Shown: positions 27,717 through 36,272, counted from the stretch's first letter. The stretch is 64,000 nt of DNA from Dialister hominis (GCF_007164725.1 NZ_AP019697.1:912001-976000); one strand, 5' to 3'. Numbers and translations: made by a program. The notes: generated from the sequence alone by a model not told the origin.

Positions 27717-28295
27717 TCAGAAAGAATAGTTCTTATCAAACTGAGCACCATTGATGAAATAGTTATCCGTGCACTGCCAGATGGCAGCACCATCATAGTC
27801 GCACTGGCTGTTATACTGGGCGCACCATACAGGAACACCTGTAAGGCGGCTCATATCAATGACGTTGGTCAAGTAATCATAGTTGGCATACAAGCCACAA
27901 TGATATCCGGCTTCTTCCAGAGTGTTGATAAATGTGGTGCAGATATCCGTAATTTCTGCCGGATCAGTCAGCCTCTCCGATTTCCAGCTGTCATTTTCTT
28001 CATCAAACCATACGCCCATCTCCAGCATATCCGGAGTGATGCCGGCATCCTGCATGACATAAAGCGCGAAATCTGCTTCTGCACGGGCCTCCGACGCATC
28101 AGTGGCTTCCGAGTAATAATAAACGCCAATTTTAATACCAGCATTTAAAGCTCCATTCACATTGTCATAGAATTTTCCATCCAGGTGGCCCCTTCCGTAT
28201 CCTAGTCGAATGATTGCAAAATCAAAACCGGCATCTTTAACCGCCGGCCAGTTAATATTTCCGTTATTTTCAGAAACATCAATTCCTTTTTTCAT
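27717..28295 (-). CDS. Endolysin, GH25 lysozyme
   Basis: Muramidase of 192 aa that cuts the peptidoglycan glycan strand at lysis. It begins MKKGIDVSENNGNINW with the catalytic-face Asp of GH25, and has RLGYG, GVYYYSEA, GVWFDEEND and the C-terminal AIWQCTDNY segment. There is no signal peptide and no separate wall-binding domain, so release depends on the holin before it. GGGAGGAGG precedes the start. The holin gene overlaps it by 4 bases. Confidence 0.95.
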   Translation of the reverse strand: MKKGIDVSENNGNINWPAVKDAGFDFAIIRLGYGRGHLDGKFYDNVNGALNAGIKIGVYYYSEATDASEARAEADFALYVMQDAGITPDMLEMGVWFDEENDSWKSERLTDPAEITDICTTFINTLEEAGYHCGLYANYDYLTNVIDMSRLTGVPVWCAQYNSQCDYDGAAIWQCTDNYFINGAQFDKNYSF

Positions 28296-28801
28296 CTTAT
28301 CCTCCTCCCTTTAATGAGTTGCACAAGCCCACCTACTGCACTGACCCCAGCATCATTTAGATTTTCTATAATGCTGAGAAGCTCTGAAGCGGCCAGATAA
28401 GACACACAGAGCGGCATTATCATCCCCCCTGTGTGTACATGGGCTGTCATTTCATCTGCAATGCTTCCGGCGATGACAATCACGCAGTACACTATGATCT
28501 TTCCACAGAACTGCGTCTTCATGACTCTACTAGAGATGATTCCTGCTCTATGTGCTGTTGGGATAGCCTTAATTGCATCAATTAAACTCGGTGTATAGTT
28601 TTCTGTTTTTATGTTGTTGTATGAAAGTTCTACCCACTTTGTCGCCAGGTCAATTACAATCAGCAGTGCAAACAGTGTTAGCAGTTCAAGGTGAAATTGT
28701 ACAAGTGCAACAATCCCGCCCACGGCAATTTTAAACGGCCAACCGTCAATTAAACGGCTGACCGCTTTCTGCGTGTAAATAAGCAAGGTGTTAATATCCA
28801 T
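28292..28801 (-). CDS. Phage holin family protein
   Basis: Membrane protein of 169 aa with about four hydrophobic segments (GGIVALVQFHLELLTLFALLIVIDLATKW and IIVYCVIVIAGSIADEM among them), matching the phage holin 4 / toxin-secretion family. It permeabilises the inner membrane to let the endolysin out. ATG 28801 has GTGAGGAC upstream; a longer frame to 28915 overlaps the small gene before it and is unlikely. Charged C-terminus LIKGRRIR. Confidence 0.88.
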   Translation of the reverse strand: MDINTLLIYTQKAVSRLIDGWPFKIAVGGIVALVQFHLELLTLFALLIVIDLATKWVELSYNNIKTENYTPSLIDAIKAIPTAHRAGIISSRVMKTQFCGKIIVYCVIVIAGSIADEMTAHVHTGGMIMPLCVSYLAASELLSIIENLNDAGVSAVGGLVQLIKGRRIR

Positions 28802-28949
28802 CAGGGTTGTCCTCACTCTTCTCTGTCTTTGCTTCATCGGCTGCTTTGGCTTCAGCCATAGCGTCGATGATTGCATTGTGCGGGCATCCATCCCATGGGC
28901 AGCGCCCGTCTTCATTTAAAAGGTTACCGCAATATTCGCAAAATTCCAT
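28791..28949 (-). CDS. Small zinc-ribbon-like protein
   Basis: A 52-aa frame starting MEFCEYCGNLLNEDGRCPWD and containing two CxxC-like pairs (CEYC, CPWDGC), then an Ala/Lys/Glu-rich tail. It lies between the fibre-associated gene and the holin and overlaps the holin start by 11 bases, so it is probably translated with it. GAGGGATAAATC lies upstream of the ATG. Function unknown. Confidence 0.65.
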   Translation of the reverse strand: MEFCEYCGNLLNEDGRCPWDGCPHNAIIDAMAEAKAADEAKTEKSEDNPDGY

Positions 28950-28963
28950 GATTTATCCCTCCT

Positions 28964-29410
28964 CTATGCGTTCTTGATTTCCGTTGCCATGTTGGCAAGG
29001 GTAGTTTTGTACTGGCTGTCAATCTTAGTGGTGTCGGCGCCCAGCATGGCCGCTTTTACCCTAGCTTCTACCAAACTATCCAATGTCGGCTGGTACTTTG
29101 CTTTGATAGTGGCGATGGCGGCCTGCTTTTCCTCGGCTTCGGTCGGCACATAATCCGGTTTCGGAATAAAAGTGTCCCCGCTCAGGATGTATTCTTTACT
29201 TTCTGTATTATTTCCAAGCAGGTTCATGTAATCTTCGGTTGTGACGGCTTTTACTGTCACAATATCGGCATTATCCGCTTTCATCTTTTCTGCTTCGGCT
29301 TCCAGCTTATCCGGATGTTTAATTGGATCAAACATACAAATTTTACCGGCGGCACGGCTACCGTCCGACTTAAAGCCGACGATGTAATAATCAACATTTG
29401 TTGCGTTCAT
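28964..29410 (-). CDS. Phage protein of unknown function, downstream of the fibre locus
   Basis: Protein of 148 aa beginning MNATNVDYYIVGFKSDGSRAAGKICMFDP; the C-terminal half is helical (AAIATIKAKYQPTLDSLVEARVKAAMLG). The position between fibre and lysis genes would suit a fibre chaperone or assembly protein, but I do not recognise the family. GGAGATAA precedes the ATG. Its start is 39 bases from the divergent recombinase gene, so the two share a control region. Confidence 0.7.
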   Translation of the reverse strand: MNATNVDYYIVGFKSDGSRAAGKICMFDPIKHPDKLEAEAEKMKADNADIVTVKAVTTEDYMNLLGNNTESKEYILSGDTFIPKPDYVPTEAEEKQAAIATIKAKYQPTLDSLVEARVKAAMLGADTTKIDSQYKTTLANMATEIKNA

Positions 29411-29449
29411 AAGTTATCTCCTTAACAATAAAAATGAGGTGATTTTAAA

Positions 29450-30475
29450 ATGCGTAAACCAAATGGATATGGTTCAATCAAAAAGCTCTCCGGCAATCGG
29501 AGGAGGCCATTTGTATTTGTTATCAGCGTTCATGGGAAGCAAAAGCCTGTCGAGTACTTTTCCACGCAGGTTGAAGCTGAAATCTTTCAAGCTGACTACA
29601 ATAAATTTCATTTCCATCGCTCCCTTCCAGGTCATCAGATAACGCTTGCTGAGCTCTATTACCGTTGGCTTCCTGCTCATACGGTCAACACCGCACCATC
29701 GCAGTCAACACTTGACAGCTACACCAATTCATTCAAGCACTTGGTTCCTCTTCACTATGAGCCATTCCAAAGTCTAAAATATGCAGACTACCAGAAAATT
29801 CTTGATTCCATGCGAAAGAGCGGGCTGTCTTACAGTTCTCTGAAGAAAGTCCGCTCTTTGATTTCGTTACTTGAAAAATATGCTGTGAAAATTGAGTTGA
29901 TAAATAAATGCTACGCTCCCCTGCTATCAATCGGCAAGAATAAGGCTGTACATCCACACCATCCATTCAGTCGGCAGAAAATTAATCGGCTTTGGGCACA
30001 CTGCGATGAGCCCGGTGTTGATACGGTGCTCATTCTGCTTTACACCGGTATGCGTGTTGGCGAGATGCTGGCACTCCAGAAGAATGATGTGAACCTCCGG
30101 CAGGGATACATGCGTATTACAAAAAGCAAGACCGTTTCCGGCATCAGAACCATCCCCATCCATCATCGGATTTTCCCTCTCATTACAAACCGTATGAAAT
30201 CAATCGGTGTGCATCTGATAGCGGATTCCAAAGGAAAGCAATATGACTACAGTCGCTATTGCCAGCTTTGGCGTGATGTCATGCACTCCATCAAAGCTGA
30301 TGGTCATACAACCCACGACTGCCGCCATACTGTAGCAACACTGCTGGACAATGCAGGAGCCAATGAAACAGCAAAACGGCGTGTATTAGGTCATGCCGGA
30401 GGAGATGTGACTGAAAGGGTTTACACACACAAGGGCTTGCGACAGCTACGAAAATGCATAGAGCTGCTAAAGTAG
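29450..30475 (+). CDS. Tyrosine recombinase of the fibre switch (Rci-like role)
   Basis: Site-specific recombinase of 341 aa. Catalytic pieces are Arg in LYTGMRVGEML, a Lys in RITKSKT, HDCRHTVA, GHAGGDVT and Tyr in ERVYTHKG. It is the only plus-strand gene inside the late operon, far from attL/attR, and directly borders an array of fibre C-terminal cassettes in both orientations. The phage already has its own integrase at 58748. This argues that it inverts the cassettes rather than integrating the phage, as Rci does for the R64 shufflon. GAGGTGAT precedes the ATG. Confidence 0.85.
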   Translation: MRKPNGYGSIKKLSGNRRRPFVFVISVHGKQKPVEYFSTQVEAEIFQADYNKFHFHRSLPGHQITLAELYYRWLPAHTVNTAPSQSTLDSYTNSFKHLVPLHYEPFQSLKYADYQKILDSMRKSGLSYSSLKKVRSLISLLEKYAVKIELINKCYAPLLSIGKNKAVHPHHPFSRQKINRLWAHCDEPGVDTVLILLYTGMRVGEMLALQKNDVNLRQGYMRITKSKTVSGIRTIPIHHRIFPLITNRMKSIGVHLIADSKGKQYDYSRYCQLWRDVMHSIKADGHTTHDCRHTVATLLDNAGANETAKRRVLGHAGGDVTERVYTHKGLRQLRKCIELLK

Positions 30476-30711
30476 TGTTACTAGTACGCTACTCAATCAA
30501 TCGCACGCATTACCGTATTATCTGCATTATCCGTGGCTTGATGGTTGTTACTATTGATACTGGATAAAACAGCCAGATTAGCATATATTTACACTTCTAC
30601 GATTGTAGATATCTGATGTTCTGGCGGGTTTTTCATTGATTTTATTTTTAAAAAATCATGCATACTCTGCTTACTCTAACCTACTTCTCCTGTTTCGTAA
30701 CAATCCCTCTA

Positions 30712-30954
30712 CAGTGGGTAACAACAGATACGTTTCACTTAAACGGCGAACAAATTTTTGATGCCACAATAACTTATCCAGTACAAATGGCACATGCACT
30801 TGCTGTTACAGTCCTCCATCAAGGAGGACCAGTATCCAATCCAGCAAGTTGCGCTTGTACAAACTTTACGGCGACCACCTGCTCTTTACGTATAGGGGTT
30901 AAGGCTCAAACCAATAACGTGACTGGTATATGCCTTATCATCGGCAGTAACTAA
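30712..30954 (+). other. Silent fibre C-terminal cassette 1 (inverted)
   Basis: An 81-codon segment (with stop) that begins CAG TGG GTA (QWV) in an ACAGTGGGTA box and reads ...DATITYPVQMAHALAVTVLHQ... to GICLIIGSN and a stop. No ribosome site. Its orientation is opposite to the fibre gene. The preceding 30476-30711 stretch shows nothing I can support. Confidence 0.75.
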
Positions 30955-30955
30955 A

Positions 30956-31183
30956 CAGTGGGGAAATATCTACACGAGCAGTGATGGATTCGGAGCAGTT
31001 AATTTTCCTCTATCGTATACGCAAAATTGCTTTGGGATTTATGCCATGGCACAAGACACTGCAGAAACGCATGAACATGTTTCGTACTATCAATTGGGAA
31101 AATCTAGTTGTATGTTTTATACAGAAACAAATCAAAGCGGTGGGAAATCGCTGCATTGTTTATACTTTTCTGTCGGATATTAA
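30956..31183 (+). other. Silent fibre C-terminal cassette 2 (inverted)
   Basis: A 76-codon segment beginning QWGNIYTSSDGFGAVNFPLS in an ACAGTGGGGA box one base after the stop of cassette 1, and ending LHCLYFSVGY and a stop. No start codon or ribosome site. Same orientation as cassette 1. Confidence 0.8.
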
Positions 31184-31197
31184 GCCCAGATGTTCAA

Positions 31198-31410
31198 CAG
31201 TGGGGATTTTTATCCAATGGTATGCTAACTGCTTTACCTATTGCTTTTAATAATAACGGATATACGTTAGTCGCCACTGCAAATGGCGAAGTTTCAAATT
31301 CTGGGTCTATCAGAGTAGTAAAAGTGCTATCTCAGAATCAAATCCAAATAATTAGCGATGGCCAGCCTACAGAGTCGAAGGGCAGTTATTGGATTGCTAT
31401 AGGGAAATAG
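31198..31410 (+). other. Silent fibre C-terminal cassette 3 (inverted)
   Basis: A 71-codon segment beginning QWGFLSNGMLTALPIAF in an ACAGTGGGGA box and ending GSYWIAIGK and a stop. It resembles the expressed fibre tip both at its start (QWGF, PIAF) and at its end (IAIGK), though it lies on the opposite strand. Confidence 0.85.
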
Positions 31411-31428
31411 CCATTTAACGTTGTCTAC

Positions 31429-31656
31429 TCAAAAATAAACCAAAATCCATTTTGCCATTACTCCTTTAGTCGAAATGCCATTAGGACGATATGTCGTTAT
31501 CAATATAATGTTTTGGGAGACTAAATCTCCATTCCACACGGCATCACTAGTTCCTGCATCAGATACATTTAGAACTCCTATGCCGTGTGTTGCGGAGATT
31601 GGCAATGTTACATATGTATTTGTATTACCATTAGAATTTACTATACGTCCCCACTG
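31429..31656 (-). other. Silent fibre C-terminal cassette 4 (same orientation)
   Basis: A 76-codon segment on the fibre strand, starting QWGRIVNSNGNTNTYVTLPI in an ACAGTGGGGA box 4 bases after the fibre stop, and ending AKWILVYF and a stop. It has no start codon or ribosome site of its own. It meets cassette 3 tail to tail at 31411-31428. Confidence 0.8.
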
Positions 31657-31660
31657 TCCA

Positions 31661-32704
31661 TTATTTCCCGATTGCTATAACAGCAGCATAAATGTCGCCC
31701 TGTTTAACGTTATCTCTCCAGCCATTCAAGATAAATGATCTATTACTATCATTATCAACCGAAATGATGTAATAATTTGAGTCTGTTGTACTAGCTAACA
31801 CCGACGCCGCAATACAATATGGATTTATGCTAAAAGCTATCGGGTACGATTGACTCGCATTACAAACGTAGAATCCCCACTGTATAATTAGCCCGCCAAA
31901 CAGACTGCCAAAGCATACATACCCATTTGTATCAATTAAATACTTTACTCCGCTAGCATCTAAAAGCAGCTTTATAAGCTTTCCCAGTACTGAATCAGTG
32001 GTAATAGCATCCACTACGGTCCCAAGTGTCTTGCTTGCGAGGCTTGCCATAATTCCAGAGTGCCAGTCGGTAATCTGGGCAGATTCCGTCTCAGGGTGCA
32101 GTGTGTCATAGCTATTCGTTGTCTTATTCCACCGATGAAGAATAGATCTCAGCCCGTCTTTGATTTCCACCCAAAGGCCTTTTTCGTCCATACTTGCCGG
32201 CTTCCCTACCGTAGCGGTCACTTGCAGTCTATCGTCAAGGTCGCTCATGTGAGCGTAAACGATGGAGCCATCCACCAGCACAGCAATATTTGCAGAAGAG
32301 CTTACGATGAGGTTCACAACCAACCTGTTTTCATCTGTCGGTGTGTCCTTGTTTGGGATGTAATCATAATCGTTTCCGGCGTTACTGTATGCGTAGAGTG
32401 TTTCGGCCCCGTCGTCCAGCTTTGCAAACACGCCCAGCTCTCTGGAGACGAATCCTTCTTCAAGAGCCGTGTTTGACGTGTTAAATGTAAGGGAAATCTT
32501 TTCTTTACCCGAATCATCTTTCTTTACCACCGGGAGCTCCATTTTGGGAGCCTTCAAGTCGGTAAATTTGGTAATGTCATCGCTGTCTGTCAGAACGCCG
32601 CTGCCAAGCTTGCCTTTGGTAAAAGTGAGTGTGTGCCCGTTCTGGGACTGAATCAGCATCTTCATGCCTGCTTCGGTAAATGTTAAACTTGGAAATTTAG
32701 CCAT
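31661..32704 (-). CDS. Tail fibre protein with switchable C-terminal tip
   Basis: Collar-type tail fibre (347 aa) that should carry the receptor-binding tip. The constant part (residues 1-273) begins MAKFPSLTFTEAGMKMLIQ, typical of phage tail-collar fibre N-termini that dock on the baseplate. The last 74 residues start at QWGFYVCNASQSYPIAF, follow LFGGLII and end AAVIAIGK; this tip is replaceable by the four silent cassettes. The gene overlaps the preceding baseplate gene by 8 bases, and a run of eight G lies about 10 bases before its ATG as ribosome site. Confidence 0.9.
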   Translation of the reverse strand: MAKFPSLTFTEAGMKMLIQSQNGHTLTFTKGKLGSGVLTDSDDITKFTDLKAPKMELPVVKKDDSGKEKISLTFNTSNTALEEGFVSRELGVFAKLDDGAETLYAYSNAGNDYDYIPNKDTPTDENRLVVNLIVSSSANIAVLVDGSIVYAHMSDLDDRLQVTATVGKPASMDEKGLWVEIKDGLRSILHRWNKTTNSYDTLHPETESAQITDWHSGIMASLASKTLGTVVDAITTDSVLGKLIKLLLDASGVKYLIDTNGYVCFGSLFGGLIIQWGFYVCNASQSYPIAFSINPYCIAASVLASTTDSNYYIISVDNDSNRSFILNGWRDNVKQGDIYAAVIAIGK

Positions 32705-33347
32705 GGTTTAGTACCCCCCCCGAAATAGATAATTTTCTATAATTATGGACTACTTGTCCTGCATAATGGATTGTGGTGTCAGCGGCCTCCAGATGGACAC
32801 TGCTGTCCATATCGACTGTAATCTTTTTATAGTTCTGGACAATTCCGGCTGCATGGAAATATAAATCTCCAGAAGTGAACGTAACCAGTTTGTATCCCAG
32901 ATGCGCCGGTAAATATTCTCTGATTGATTTCCGAAGATTATCATAATCAAGGATCTGCCCACCGTGATATAGGATCTCAATTCTGTATTCGTCTATGTAG
33001 CTTACGATTTCGGCTTTCTTATCAGCAACATAAGCATTGACCAGCCTGTCCATAAAAGGCTCATTGACAACGGATGGAGGAACCATTTTAGCAAGCACAA
33101 CATCACGTCTGCTAATTAGGCTGCTTTTGCTTCTATCCTGATTGATCGCGTACAAGTCTTCCCAGAGATTTATCCCCCAGTCTACTGTTTTGACATTAAA
33201 CTGCTTTTCTATGTCAAGCAGTACAATTCGCATTCTTTCATGCTCTCCGCTTTCCGCATCCAGCCCGGCTTTATATTCGGCACTTTTTGTAAGGAATCCT
33301 GGTAGATATAATGAAATGTCTACCGGCCTACTTCTGATTAAACTCAT
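32697..33347 (-). CDS. Tail/baseplate protein, YmfQ (DUF2313)-like
   Basis: Protein of 216 aa in the place of XkdU of PBSX, between baseplate J and the fibre, so it probably links fibre to baseplate. It begins MSLIRSRPVDISLYLPGFL and has the family's WGINLWEDLYAI segment; the C-terminal part is rich in short beta repeats (VHLEAADTTIHYAGQVVHN). Its last codons contain a G8 run that overlaps the ribosome site of the fibre gene. GGAGG precedes the start. Confidence 0.8.
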   Translation of the reverse strand: MSLIRSRPVDISLYLPGFLTKSAEYKAGLDAESGEHERMRIVLLDIEKQFNVKTVDWGINLWEDLYAINQDRSKSSLISRRDVVLAKMVPPSVVNEPFMDRLVNAYVADKKAEIVSYIDEYRIEILYHGGQILDYDNLRKSIREYLPAHLGYKLVTFTSGDLYFHAAGIVQNYKKITVDMDSSVHLEAADTTIHYAGQVVHNYRKLSISGGVLNHG

Positions 33348-34412
33348 TCATTTTACCTCCAGTGTAAGCGTCCCAAGCCGTGGAACATGGTTATCATCTA
33401 CACTAATGTTGCTGATTCCTCCGTTAATTGTGAGCGATTCATAGTCGCTGATAGCTCCTGTCTCAAGCATTATCTTCCCGATGTGCGCAATGGAAACATA
33501 ATTCGAGTTGAACCCTTCTCTTCTGAAATATTCATTAATGGCTTCCGTAATTTTAGCAACATAATCTTCAGATGCTACAGTAACTTCAGCTGCCACGCTA
33601 ACCTTCAGAATTTCCGGCGTTATAACTGTGACTGAAGCCCCGATTGGCCTTACTGTTTCAATGTAATTCTTTACTGCATTCAGTAACTCATCATTAGCTT
33701 GTTCATTGTTCGCATCCACGATGATAACCTTGACTGTTCCATTCCCATTCCAAAGCGGGATGCACTTTGCAGCACCTACTCCTCCGACAGATTCAGCCCA
33801 GTCAACGTATTCATTCGCATTCCCGGACGTAACCGGATGTCTCAGCCTGAACAGAAGTCTTTCTCTAAGTGAATCGTCCGTCTCCTCGTCATAGCCGTTA
33901 TAAGCGTCTTCTTTATTAGTGACTGCGCTCACACCATAAATGGAAACAGGGATTTTGACGATAGTTCCTGCCTTTACATTCCCTTCTTTCCCAGCCGTCT
34001 GGGCCTCTGCTTTTACAGTGCATAAGCCATCTTCTCCGATAGTGCATGCCTCGGTTGTGATGAAGTTGATTTTCCCGTCTGTCGCAAAAAGTACTCCTGT
34101 GTTCACTTCGGTCCCTGCCGTTCCGGAAAGGGTAAGTACTACCACGGCCTTTGTCGCGGCTCTCCGCTTCATGCCGTTCCCTAGTTCATCTGCTAGAAGG
34201 TCAAGGTATTCCCCCCAGGATGACTGCGGGAACATTGCTTCTATCAGCAGCTCCATTTCTGCCTGGATGTTCTGAAATTCTACGGAGTTGGCCGCCAGGT
34301 CGTCGAATGCAAAAGTGCCTTCCACTTCGCTGGCATTATTCTTTCTGTATTTTTTATAGGCTTCAATGAGCCTTGCCAGGATTACTTCCCGGTCTTCTGC
34401 CTGAAATGCCAT
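33348..34412 (-). CDS. Baseplate J-like protein
   Basis: Structural protein of 354 aa that forms the outer baseplate wedge of contractile tails (XkdT/gpJ). Recognisable features are the SPQ/W-rich N-terminus (MFPQSSWGEYLDLLADELG), the central beta domain and the DDSLRERLLFRLRHPVTSGNANEYVDWAESVGGVGAAKCIPLWNG region split here into shorter motifs such as SLRERLLFR and GNANEYVDWA. GGAGGTG precedes the ATG. Confidence 0.93.
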   Translation of the reverse strand: MAFQAEDREVILARLIEAYKKYRKNNASEVEGTFAFDDLAANSVEFQNIQAEMELLIEAMFPQSSWGEYLDLLADELGNGMKRRAATKAVVVLTLSGTAGTEVNTGVLFATDGKINFITTEACTIGEDGLCTVKAEAQTAGKEGNVKAGTIVKIPVSIYGVSAVTNKEDAYNGYDEETDDSLRERLLFRLRHPVTSGNANEYVDWAESVGGVGAAKCIPLWNGNGTVKVIIVDANNEQANDELLNAVKNYIETVRPIGASVTVITPEILKVSVAAEVTVASEDYVAKITEAINEYFRREGFNSNYVSIAHIGKIMLETGAISDYESLTINGGISNISVDDNHVPRLGTLTLEVK

Positions 34413-34413
34413 T

Positions 34414-34839
34414 TCACACCTCCACTTCTACTGACTGGCTTTCATAATCCGTATCAAGGGAAACGGTCAGCGTGACTTTTTTCTTATCCTGCTTCATGAA
34501 AACATCATTAACTGAACGGATGTGAGGATTTACCTGAAGAGCTTCTTTCACGTAGCGGTAAAGCTCCGTCCCTTCTGTCCCGTCATTCGGTTTCCCGATG
34601 AATTGTTCCAGCTCGGCCCCGTAATCATCGAAATAGGCCCGGTATCTGTACCGTTCTGTCATTAGGCATTTATATATCCACACCTTCAGCGCTGCATTAC
34701 CTTCCAGTATGATGTACTGCCCATTGTCGTCGCGGATGAAATCATTCCTTTCAAAATCCCATGCAAATTCCCGAAATGTCTCATGAGACGCTTTTATAAG
34801 GTTATCACTCTGAGGCCCCGCTATAAATGGATTAGCCAT
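34414..34839 (-). CDS. Baseplate protein, DUF2634 (XkdS)-like
   Basis: Protein of 141 aa in the XkdS/gp25-like wedge position just before baseplate J. It contains the segment NAALKVWIYKCLMTERYRY. Start ATG 34839 (MANPFIAGP) is preceded by GGACGG; a TTG two codons earlier is possible. Confidence 0.82.
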   Translation of the reverse strand: MANPFIAGPQSDNLIKASHETFREFAWDFERNDFIRDDNGQYIILEGNAALKVWIYKCLMTERYRYRAYFDDYGAELEQFIGKPNDGTEGTELYRYVKEALQVNPHIRSVNDVFMKQDKKKVTLTVSLDTDYESQSVEVEV

Positions 34840-34841
34840 AG

Positions 34842-35273
34842 TCAATTACCGTCCAATCTTACCAGTTTGCACAGCACCACAAACTGTGCCGTGGTCTTTT
34901 CATCTTCTGTGGTAATCGGCACCAGAAGAACCTTGTCCCCCGGTTTCCATGTGTCAGTCTTGGTCTGTGTGTCTGTGTAATCGTTGTCTATATCATGGGT
35001 ATGGGAAGCGAATTCAGCATCTCCGCTCCCTCCTGCCCTTGGCTGTGTCTCACTTACAATGTGCCCTTTATGGGTTCTTGTATGTCCCTGCAGCCAATAT
35101 TCATCTATGTAAATGTTCTCTTTATCCAGGATGAATCTATGATAGCTGATTTGGATTCCTGGAGGCGGCGAAATGATTGTCCCTATTCCTGCGGTCGGCT
35201 GCAGAGCCGCTCTTTTGGCTATCCGCCGGTGAAGCTCAATCAGACCTTTGTATGGATCTTCTGTCAGTTTCAT
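34842..35273 (-). CDS. Baseplate protein, DUF2577 (XkdR)-like
   Basis: Protein of 143 aa, in the slot of XkdR in PBSX. It has a conserved core with GDKVLLVPI near the end and a His/Asp-rich tract (EFASHTHDIDNDY). It overlaps the preceding gene by 4 bases. Likely a hub or spike-associated protein. Confidence 0.8.
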   Translation of the reverse strand: MKLTEDPYKGLIELHRRIAKRAALQPTAGIGTIISPPPGIQISYHRFILDKENIYIDEYWLQGHTRTHKGHIVSETQPRAGGSGDAEFASHTHDIDNDYTDTQTKTDTWKPGDKVLLVPITTEDEKTTAQFVVLCKLVRLDGN

Positions 35274-36271
35274 TTCTCAGCCTCCCCGATGTATTCCAAT
35301 GTCAGGTCCATTGTGTGAATCCCGTTTTCAAAATGGTGGGTATCCGATTTGATAGTGAATTTACCTTTGAGCTGTTCTTCCTGAACCGTAATGGCATACC
35401 CTGAAATACACTGGATATCTCCCAGGGCCTTCAAAGAAGATTCTTCCTTTGGCGCTTTGAGGAGAGCTTTTGCGGCAGTTACGTTGTCCACAGATTCACC
35501 GCTCTTCGGCGGCTGGATTTTATAAATCTTCTGGATTGTGCCATACTTTCCGATTTCATCGTCCGTTGTGAAAATCTGCCCCACTGAACCATCATCGTTG
35601 ACTGCCACCACTTTGTCCACCATGTCTTCCAGTGACTCGGAGTGTTCTGCTGAAATCACATTGACGGAGCTGTCAGCGATGTAGTTTTCTATGGTCTCTC
35701 CTCTTTCCACTACTGTGATTTTCCCGCCTATCGAAATTGCCCTGTAGCTTTTCCCCTGTTCCGCTTTGGCTTTATCAAAGAGCATCTGCAGTACTTCGGT
35801 GCCGCTCTTGTCATCTGCAATGAAATTCACTACGGTCGGAATTGACGGAATGTTGTCGGCTGTTTCAAGTCCGATGCTTCCGCAGACCTGCTTCACTGCG
35901 CTGGTAACATCAATGTCTTTGAAGTTAGCCCGGATGTTGCTTTTGGCCAGATAAACCATGGTGTCGTAGCAGGTAAATTCAAATGTGAATGAATCGGATG
36001 CCCGCTTTCTGAAGAAAATTCTTCCGATGAAAATCGGTGTTTCCGTCGTTTCATCTATATCAGATGCTTCAATTGTTCCTCCCAGCAGCAGATTCAGCTG
36101 TACAAATGCAGCATCTTTCTCCGCCGTGTTGTATGCGATAGTGAATTCAAGCTTTCGTGCCGCCTGGTCCGTATCACCACTCCAGGTGACATGAATGACG
36201 TAGTTGGAAATATCTTGGCAACTTACTGCGTTCTCTGTTCCCGGTGGGTCTGTGTAGTACAGTTTCAGCAT
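35270..36271 (-). CDS. Tail hub protein, XkdQ / late control D-like
   Basis: Protein of 333 aa of the gpD/XkdQ type that forms the baseplate hub. The first 200 residues carry the hub beta domains (MLKLYYTDPPGTENAV, VIHVTWSGD), and the C-terminus ends in a barrel (GKFTIKSDTHHFENGIHTMDLTLEYI given in part). ATG 36271 follows GGAGGCTAGC; the frame is open 12 bases further upstream. Confidence 0.85.
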   Translation of the reverse strand: MLKLYYTDPPGTENAVSCQDISNYVIHVTWSGDTDQAARKLEFTIAYNTAEKDAAFVQLNLLLGGTIEASDIDETTETPIFIGRIFFRKRASDSFTFEFTCYDTMVYLAKSNIRANFKDIDVTSAVKQVCGSIGLETADNIPSIPTVVNFIADDKSGTEVLQMLFDKAKAEQGKSYRAISIGGKITVVERGETIENYIADSSVNVISAEHSESLEDMVDKVVAVNDDGSVGQIFTTDDEIGKYGTIQKIYKIQPPKSGESVDNVTAAKALLKAPKEESSLKALGDIQCISGYAITVQEEQLKGKFTIKSDTHHFENGIHTMDLTLEYIGEAEK

Positions 36272-36272
36272 G

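Larger units (their letters stand above)
30711..31883. repeat. Five copies of the cassette-junction box ACAGTGGG(G/T)A
   Basis: Plus-strand copies at 30711-30720 (T variant), 30955-30964 and 31197-31206; minus-strand copies at 31648-31657 and 31874-31883. Each copy sits exactly at the QWG codons that open a cassette, so exchange between any two preserves the reading frame. Opposite orientation predicts inversion; the two minus-strand copies are direct and would give deletion. Confidence 0.75.

Noticed and set aside
27701-27838. Upstream extension of the 27212-27700 frame
   Set aside because: The extra 46 codons are inside the endolysin gene and read as nonsense; the signal sequence starts at 27700.
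29450-32704. Diversity-generating retroelement as the fibre-variation mechanism
   Set aside because: No reverse transcriptase, no template repeat and no adenine-specific variation pattern; the cassettes are whole alternative ends.
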